NCBI GenBank assembly: GCA_023432075.1
Contig: JAEYVD010000103.1
Span: 1 to 6,610 of the forward strand
Direction: 5' to 3'
From: Pseudomonadota bacterium
Lineage (GTDB): Bacteria > Pseudomonadota > Gammaproteobacteria > Burkholderiales > Burkholderiaceae_B
DNA length: 6,610 bases
In this document: piece by piece, positions 1 through 3,531 of the stretch
Numbering within the stretch: position 1 is the first letter of the stretch
Layout of the letters: each line of letters opens with the position of its first letter
Position numbers and translations under genes: made by a program
Notes under the pieces: model-generated
Told to the model about the DNA's origin: nothing
Database searches by the model: none
Seen by the model: only the letters and a program-made list of their open reading frames with translations

Positions 1-584
1 GCTGACGTCCAGTATTTGCCGCTTTCGATGAAGATGCGGTCGTCGTCGACGCGCAGGCCGGGGTAAAGCTGGCGCAACCGGTCGGCCGAGCGCCAGTGTG
101 TGGTGACCGCGCGGCCGTCCAGCAGTCCGGCCGCAGCCAGTACGAACGCGCCGGTGCAGACGCTGCTGGTGCGGCGCGTGCCGGCGTCGCGCCGCCGCAG
201 CCAGGCGCGTGTTTCGCCGTGCGCCGCGGCCCGGTCGACGCCGGGGCCCCCGGGCACCAGCAGCATGTCGATGGGCGCATCGCCGTCGGCTTCGAAGGTG
301 CCGTCCACCTGCATGCGCAGCCCCTGTTCCCACGTGGCGACGATTGGCGTCGCTGCGATGGTGTGCAGGGCGTATAGCGGGCGGCCCGCTTCTTCGTTGG
401 CCGAGCTGAAGGCCTGCCACGGTCCGGCCAGGTCCAGCGGCTGGAAACCGTCGTACAGCACGAACATCACGCGTTGTGGCGCGATTGGCGCGATTGGCGC
501 GATTGGCGCGATTGGCGCATTTGGCGCGCGTTCTGGCGCGCCGCGCGTGGCGCGTTCGCCTATGCTGGGTTCTGGCGTTTCCAT
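1..584 (-). CDS. GlxA-family transcriptional regulator, N-terminal DJ-1/PfpI-like domain (partial, C-terminus off the left edge)
   Basis: The minus-strand frame is open from the left edge to an ATG at 584-582, giving 194 visible residues. From about residue 37 it reads as a DJ-1/PfpI (class I glutamine amidotransferase-like) domain: strand RVMFVLYDGF, then QPLDLAGP, LLVPGGPG (residues 108-115) and the nucleophile-elbow-like SSVCTGAF with Cys143, followed by GLLDGRAVTTHW (about 154-164) and YWTS at the edge. This is the sensor half of GlxA-type regulators, which usually carry a C-terminal AraC-type helix-turn-helix; that part would lie beyond position 1 and is not seen. The start is uncertain. 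The ATG at 584 adds a Pro-rich tail with four Pro-Ile-Ala units and leaves only 12 bp to the divergent gene. GTG at 470 or ATG at 467 begins right at the first strand. None has a clear Shine-Dalgarno. The family call is firm; the DNA-binding role is inferred. Confidence 0.85.
   Translation of the reverse strand, partial: METPEPSIGERATRGAPERAPNAPIAPIAPIAPIAPQRVMFVLYDGFQPLDLAGPWQAFSSANEEAGRPLYALHTIAATPIVATWEQGLRMQVDGTFEADGDAPIDMLLVPGGPGVDRAAAHGETRAWLRRRDAGTRRTSSVCTGAFVLAAAGLLDGRAVTTHWRSADRLRQLYPGLRVDDDRIFIESGKYWTS
472..525. repeat. 9-bp tandem repeat (GCGATTGGC), four perfect copies plus degenerate flanks
   Basis: Four identical head-to-tail copies of GCGATTGGC occupy 481-516. They are flanked by degenerate units CGTTGTGGC (472-480) and GCATTTGGC (517-525). 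On the minus strand each unit encodes Pro-Ile-Ala in the regulator frame; on the plus strand another open frame reads Trp-Arg-Asp. A 9-bp unit keeps the reading frame, so copy-number change would lengthen or shorten the regulator N-terminus by three residues. If the regulator really starts at 467-470, it would instead change promoter spacing between the divergent genes. Confidence 0.9.
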
Positions 585-589
585 GGGAG
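585..589 (+). promoter_or_regulatory. Shine-Dalgarno of the isonitrile hydratase-like gene
   Basis: GGGAG lies 7 nt before the ATG at 597. It decides the start in favour of 597 over an in-frame ATG at 474, which would add 41 residues of Trp-Arg-Asp repeat not expected in this family. A TATGCT hexamer at 561-566 could be a -10 element, but no good -35 lies 16-18 bp upstream of it. Confidence 0.7.
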
Positions 590-596
590 CATCGTC

Positions 597-1271
597 ATGA
601 AGGTGAATATCGTCTTGTTCGAAGGGCTGACCCAGCTCGATATGACCGGGCCGTACGAAGTGCTGGCGAACGCGCCGGGATTTACGGTGGATTTTGTCGC
701 AAAAACGATGGAACCGGTGCGTTGCGACCGGGGGTTGCGATTCGTGCCCACGCAGACGATCGACTCGGCGCAGCCTTGCGACCTGCTGGTCGTGCCGGGC
801 GGGCCGGGCACGGATGATGCCATCGTCGACCCGGATTGGGTGGCGTTTACCCGCCAGCAGGGCCAGGCCGCGAAGTACCTGTTCGGCATCTGCACGGGTT
901 CTCTGCTGCTGGGCGCGGCCGGCCTGTTGCGGGGCAAGCGGGCGTCCAGCCATTGGCGGGCGCGGGAACTGCTGTCCCGTTTCGGGGCCACGCCGAGCGA
1001 CGAGCGCCTGTGCGTGGATGGCAACGTGTTCACGGCCGGCGGCGTGACGTCGGGGATCGACATGGGGTTGAAGGTGGTGGCGGCGCTTTGCGGCGAGGAC
1101 GTCGCCAAGCTGATCCAGTTGCAGATCGAATACGACCCGAAGCCGCCGTTCCCGGGCGGCACGCCGAAGACGTCGGACCCGGCGATCGTGGAACGCTATC
1201 TGGCGATGTCGCAGGCGCGTTTCGAGCGCCGCCGCGCGGCGGTGGACCGGGCGGCGGCGGCCTTACCCTGA
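597..1271 (+). CDS. inhA: DJ-1/PfpI family protein, isonitrile hydratase-like
   Basis: The 224-residue protein is close to the roughly 228 residues of Pseudomonas isonitrile hydratase InhA, a soluble enzyme that hydrates isonitriles to N-substituted formamides. Visible markers are VNIVLFEGLTQLDMTGP at the N-terminus with Asp15, LLVVPGGPG (63-71), the elbow GICTGS with Cys99 and Thr100, GLLRGKRASSHW (109-120), TAGGVTSGID (146-155) and the C-terminal YDPKPPFPGGTP (179-190). Asp15, Cys99 and Thr100 sit two residues before the Asp17, Cys101 and Thr102 reported as important in InhA (from memory of the literature), a consistent offset. There is no signal peptide or membrane segment, so it is probably cytoplasmic. 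The ATG at 597 has a GGGAG Shine-Dalgarno. The gene is divergent from a regulator with a related fold and convergent with the ABC gene, whose stop is 16 bp away. Substrate is inferred: other DJ-1/PfpI amidase-like activities are possible, so the gene symbol is tentative. Confidence 0.85.
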   Translation: MKVNIVLFEGLTQLDMTGPYEVLANAPGFTVDFVAKTMEPVRCDRGLRFVPTQTIDSAQPCDLLVVPGGPGTDDAIVDPDWVAFTRQQGQAAKYLFGICTGSLLLGAAGLLRGKRASSHWRARELLSRFGATPSDERLCVDGNVFTAGGVTSGIDMGLKVVAALCGEDVAKLIQLQIEYDPKPPFPGGTPKTSDPAIVERYLAMSQARFERRRAAVDRAAAALP

Positions 1272-1287
1272 CCGCGCCGCGCCTGCA

Positions 1288-3180
1288 TCACTTCCCGAAG
1301 GCGAACGAGGCAGCGTCCACGTCGGCCGCCTGCGCGGGCGACGGGACGGCGCCGTCTTCCAGCAGTTCCGCCGGGTCCAGCCCCTTCGTCAGCTCCAACG
1401 CCTGGCGCTCGAACAGGCGCCGGTACAGGCCGCCCTTCAGGCGGATCAACGCGTCATGGCTGCCTTCCTCGATCACGCGGCCATGGTCCATCACCAAGAG
1501 GCGGTCCAGCGCGCGGACCGTCGACAGGCGGTGCGCCACGACCAGCGTCGTGCGGCCTTCCATCAGGCGGTCCATCGCGCGCTGGATCAGCACCTCGCTT
1601 TCGCTGTCCAGGCTGGACGTGGCTTCGTCCAGGATCAGGATGGGCGCGTCGGCCAGGAATGCGCGCGCAATGGCCACGCGCTGGCGTTCGCCGCCGGACA
1701 GCTTGACGCCGCGTTCGCCCACCAGCGTGTCGTAGCCCTTGGGCAGCGCCATGATGAAGTCATGCGCGCTGGCCAGCCGGGCCGCCTGCTCGATGTCGGC
1801 CTGCGACGCGCCGGGCCGCGCGTACGCGATGTTCTCCGCCAGCGTCCGGTGAAACAGCACGGGCTCCTGCTGCACGATCGCGATCTGGCTGCGCAGCGAC
1901 GCCTGCTTTACCTGGGCGATGTCCTGCCCGTCGATGGTGATGCGCCCGCCATTCACGTCGTACAGGCGCTGGATCAGCTTGATGAACGTGGTCTTGCCGG
2001 AGCCGGAGTGGCCGACCAGGCCCACGCGTTCGCCGGGCGCGATCCGCACCGAGAACCGGTCGTACAGCGCGGTGTGGTGCGACCCGTAGCGGAACGTCAC
2101 GTCCTCGAAGCGGATCTCGCCCGCCGTCACGGCGATGGCGCCCGCGCCTGGCCGGTCTTCCACGCCAAGCGGCTGCTTTTCCAGCGACACCAGTTCCTCC
2201 ATGTCGTTGACGGACCGCTGCAGGTTGCGGATGTGCATGCCGACGTCGCGCAGATAGCCCTGCAGGACGAAGAACATGGTCAGCGTGAACGTGATGTCGC
2301 CCACGCTGGCCTGGTTGCGCGACCACAGCAGCAGCGACGCGCCCAGGATGGACGCCTGCATGGCCACCAGCATCGCGCCCTGGATGCCGCCGTTAAACGT
2401 GGCGCGGATCCAGGTGCGGCGCGTGCGCCGGCGCCACTTGTCGATGACCCGGTCAAGGCGCGCTTCCTCACGGGTTTCCGCGCCAAAGGCCTTGACCACC
2501 GCGTTGCAGCTGACGGCGTCGGCCAGCGCGCCGCCCATGCGCGTGTCCCAGGCGTTGCCCAGGCGCGCCGCCGGGGCAACATAAGCCAGCGACAGCGTGG
2601 CGGTGACGGCGATGTACAGCACCGACCCCAGGCCCACCACCAGCCCCATCAGCGGCCAGTGCGCGCCCAAGAGGGCGGTAGCGCCCACCAGCATGACGAC
2701 CGACGGCAGCAGCGCCACCAGCAGCGTGTCGTTCAAGAGGTCCACCGCCCACATGCCGCGCGTGATCTTGCGCACCGTCGAGCCGGCGAAGCTGTTGGCA
2801 TGCCAGTCGGTGGAAAACCGCTGCACGCGGTAGAACGCGTTGGAGGCGATGCCGTTCATCATCTTCAGCGTGAAGGAGATGATGTTCTGGAAGACGGCCT
2901 GGCGCAGCAGCGTGCCGCCCACGCCCAGCGCGACCAGCAGCCAGAAGGCCGTGATGGCAGCGTTCCAGGCAAGCTGGTCGCCGGCTGCGCCCGACGCCAC
3001 CGCGTCGACCAGCCGGCCGGCGTACATCGGCGTCAGCACGTCGGCCACGGCGGACAGCAGGGCCAGCGCAACAATGACCACGATGCGCAAGGGTTGCCGG
3101 CCCCAATAACGGAAGGTAAAGCCCAGGACATCCTTGAAGGCCTGTCCTCGAAAGTCGATTTTTTTTCTAGCCATTGCCAT
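1288..3180 (-). CDS. ABC transporter ATP-binding protein/permease (half-size type I exporter, MsbA-like architecture)
   Basis: The 630-residue protein has one transmembrane domain followed by one ATPase domain, so it should act as a dimer in the inner membrane exporting an unknown substrate. Hydrophobic segments lie near 32-55, 75-95, 152-172, 177-200, 264-286 and 296-312. The ATPase domain starts about 355 and is complete: Walker A GHSGSGKTT (390-398), Q-loop in VQQEP (Gln438), signature LSGGERQ (494-500), Walker B ILILDE (514-519, catalytic Glu519), D-loop SSLD (522-525) and switch His550. All residues needed for hydrolysis are present. A tail of about 40 residues follows the ATPase fold. 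The start is ATG 3180 or ATG 3174 (MAMARKK); neither has a visible Shine-Dalgarno, and codons 5-8 contain an A8 run. Upstream is a 351-bp interval with its own promoter and structured leader. The substrate cannot be told from sequence; lipid, peptide or drug export are all possible. Confidence 0.95.
   Translation of the reverse strand: MAMARKKIDFRGQAFKDVLGFTFRYWGRQPLRIVVIVALALLSAVADVLTPMYAGRLVDAVASGAAGDQLAWNAAITAFWLLVALGVGGTLLRQAVFQNIISFTLKMMNGIASNAFYRVQRFSTDWHANSFAGSTVRKITRGMWAVDLLNDTLLVALLPSVVMLVGATALLGAHWPLMGLVVGLGSVLYIAVTATLSLAYVAPAARLGNAWDTRMGGALADAVSCNAVVKAFGAETREEARLDRVIDKWRRRTRRTWIRATFNGGIQGAMLVAMQASILGASLLLWSRNQASVGDITFTLTMFFVLQGYLRDVGMHIRNLQRSVNDMEELVSLEKQPLGVEDRPGAGAIAVTAGEIRFEDVTFRYGSHHTALYDRFSVRIAPGERVGLVGHSGSGKTTFIKLIQRLYDVNGGRITIDGQDIAQVKQASLRSQIAIVQQEPVLFHRTLAENIAYARPGASQADIEQAARLASAHDFIMALPKGYDTLVGERGVKLSGGERQRVAIARAFLADAPILILDEATSSLDSESEVLIQRAMDRLMEGRTTLVVAHRLSTVRALDRLLVMDHGRVIEEGSHDALIRLKGGLYRRLFERQALELTKGLDPAELLEDGAVPSPAQAADVDAASFAFGK
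3159..3166. repeat. A8/T8 homopolymer inside the first codons of the ABC exporter
   Basis: Eight T on the plus strand (A8 in the mRNA) span the Arg-Lys-Lys-Ile codons just after the start of the 1288-3180 gene. Such a run is unusual in GC-rich coding DNA. It may help initiation by keeping the start unstructured, or allow polymerase slippage. Confidence 0.7.
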
Positions 3181-3205
3181 GGTCTGGCGGGACGAACGCG
3201 CCAGG

Positions 3206-3219
3206 TTCCTTGTAAGGAA
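3206..3219. promoter_or_regulatory. 14-bp palindrome TTCCTTGTAAGGAA, possible operator
   Basis: TTCCTT and AAGGAA are perfect inverted arms separated by two bases. The site ends 25 bp before the exporter ATG at 3180. It is AT-richer than its surroundings and could be a repressor operator or a small mRNA hairpin. The AAGGAA arm is too far from the ATG to act as its ribosome binding site. Confidence 0.45.
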
Positions 3220-3294
3220 AGAGGGGAAAACACGCCGGGCGCCTGTTGGGCGCTGGCCACTGCGTTCAAGGGTTCAGATAGGCACGGCGGACCG

Positions 3295-3318
3295 GTCGCC
3301 AGATACGGAACTGGCGAC
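3295..3318 (-). promoter_or_regulatory. Perfect 8-bp stem-loop in the exporter leader
   Basis: GTCGCCAG (3295-3302) and CTGGCGAC (3311-3318) are exact inverted arms around an 8-nt loop; two more pairs (3292-3293 with 3319-3320) are possible past a one-base bulge at 3294. It begins about 20 nt after the stop codon of the 17-codon ORF. No T-run follows on either strand, so it is not a standard intrinsic terminator. An attenuator, anti-anti structure or processing site fits better. Confidence 0.6.
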
Positions 3319-3322
3319 GGGG

Positions 3323-3365
3323 CCGCGCGGGCGACGACTTAATGGCGTCGCGGGGACACGCGCGG
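3323..3365 (-). promoter_or_regulatory. Nested stem-loop covering the end of the upstream ORF
   Basis: An outer 7-bp stem pairs CCGCGCG (3323-3329) with CGCGCGG (3359-3365). An inner 6-bp stem pairs GCGACG (3331-3336) with CGTCGC (3346-3351) around a 9-nt loop that holds the TAA stop of the 17-codon ORF. A ribosome reading the ORF would open this structure. Its GGCGAC element (3330-3335) also occurs in the next stem-loop (3313-3318), so the two structures can exchange arms. Pairings were found by eye; chance pairing is easier in GC-rich DNA. Confidence 0.45.
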
Positions 3366-3392
3366 GACGGCGTTCGGCATGGGGTACATCAT
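3339..3392 (-). CDS. 17-codon upstream ORF, candidate leader peptide
   Basis: This short frame encodes MMYPMPNAVPRVSPRRH and ends in TAA. It is preceded by a strong Shine-Dalgarno (AGGGAGG) 4 nt before the first ATG and 7 nt before the second, adjacent ATG, which is the best ribosome binding site in the window. The peptide has four prolines, ends in Ser-Pro-Arg-Arg-His and has no signal peptide or membrane segment. It lies about 54 nt after the predicted transcription start and 158 nt before the exporter start. I do not recognise the peptide. Its size, ribosome binding site and overlap with a stem-loop suggest a regulatory leader peptide whose translation controls the exporter, but the product itself could also matter or the ORF could be fortuitous. 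Confidence 0.45.
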   Translation of the reverse strand: MMYPMPNAVPRVSPRRH

Positions 3393-3396
3393 GCAG

Positions 3397-3403
3397 CCTC
3401 CCT
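3397..3403 (-). promoter_or_regulatory. Strong Shine-Dalgarno of the 17-codon ORF
   Basis: On the minus strand AGGGAGG precedes two tandem ATG codons (3392-3390 and 3389-3387). The exporter gene downstream has no comparable site, so ribosomes on this mRNA would be expected to load first at the small ORF. Confidence 0.6.
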
Positions 3404-3432
3404 GTCGGTGGGTGAGGGGGGAAAAAGGAATG

Positions 3433-3451
3433 GGCAACGGCCCGAATTGCC
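3433..3451. promoter_or_regulatory. Inverted repeat GGCAA-N9-TTGCC at the predicted transcription start, possible operator
   Basis: GGCAA (3433-3437) and TTGCC (3447-3451) are exact inverted arms 9 bp apart, immediately downstream of the -10 hexamer and covering the expected +1. A repressor bound here would block the promoter. No regulator gene in the window is clearly tied to it. Confidence 0.35.
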
Positions 3452-3452
3452 G

Positions 3453-3481
3453 ATTCTATCGAAGTGATGTAGGCGAATCAA
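3453..3481 (-). promoter_or_regulatory. Sigma70-type promoter for the ABC exporter leader
   Basis: Read on the minus strand, TTGATT (-35, 3481-3476) and TAGAAT (-10, 3458-3453) are separated by exactly 17 bp. Each hexamer differs from consensus at one or two positions. The expected transcription start is near 3446. The promoter lies about 42 bp downstream of the stop codon of the tandem ABC gene, which argues that the 1288-3180 exporter is transcribed independently. Confidence 0.65.
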
Positions 3482-3531
3482 CGGGCCGTGCTGGGGGACG
3501 GAATGGGCTGTCGGTTTTTATCAACGCGGCG

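Larger units (their letters stand above)
3181..3446 (-). other. Predicted long structured 5' leader of the ABC exporter mRNA
   Basis: From the predicted transcription start near 3446 to the exporter ATG at 3180 the mRNA leader would be about 266 nt. In transcript order it contains an inverted repeat at the start site, a strong Shine-Dalgarno with a 17-codon ORF, a nested stem-loop over the end of that ORF, a second perfect stem-loop and a palindrome shortly before the exporter start. No long ORF, tRNA or IS element is seen here. The transcript extent is inferred from one promoter prediction. Confidence 0.5.

Noticed and set aside
474..596. N-terminal extension of the hydratase-like gene with Trp-Arg-Asp repeats
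   Set aside because: The ATG at 597 has a good Shine-Dalgarno and matches the usual N-terminus of the family; the extension is only the tandem repeat read in another frame.
1251..1290. GC-rich inverted sequence in the convergent gap, possible bidirectional terminator
   Set aside because: The stem would be about 5 bp and there is no T-run on either side, so an intrinsic terminator cannot be supported.
1741..1761. A 21-bp stretch repeated exactly near 5749-5769
   Set aside because: Both copies encode the conserved Phe-Ile-Met-Ala-Leu-Pro region of paralogous ATPase domains. Conservation at protein level plus shared codon bias explains it; no mobile element borders are seen.
1456..3342. Long plus-strand open frame of 628 residues opposite the ABC exporter
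   Set aside because: It is rich in His, Gln, Arg and Ala with no domain motifs, and the opposite strand encodes a complete ABC exporter with all ATPase motifs. It is a GC-rich antisense shadow.
3490..3531. Possible terminator of the tandem ABC gene near a T5 run on the plus strand
   Set aside because: The T-run is on the wrong strand for the minus-strand gene and no convincing stem precedes it.
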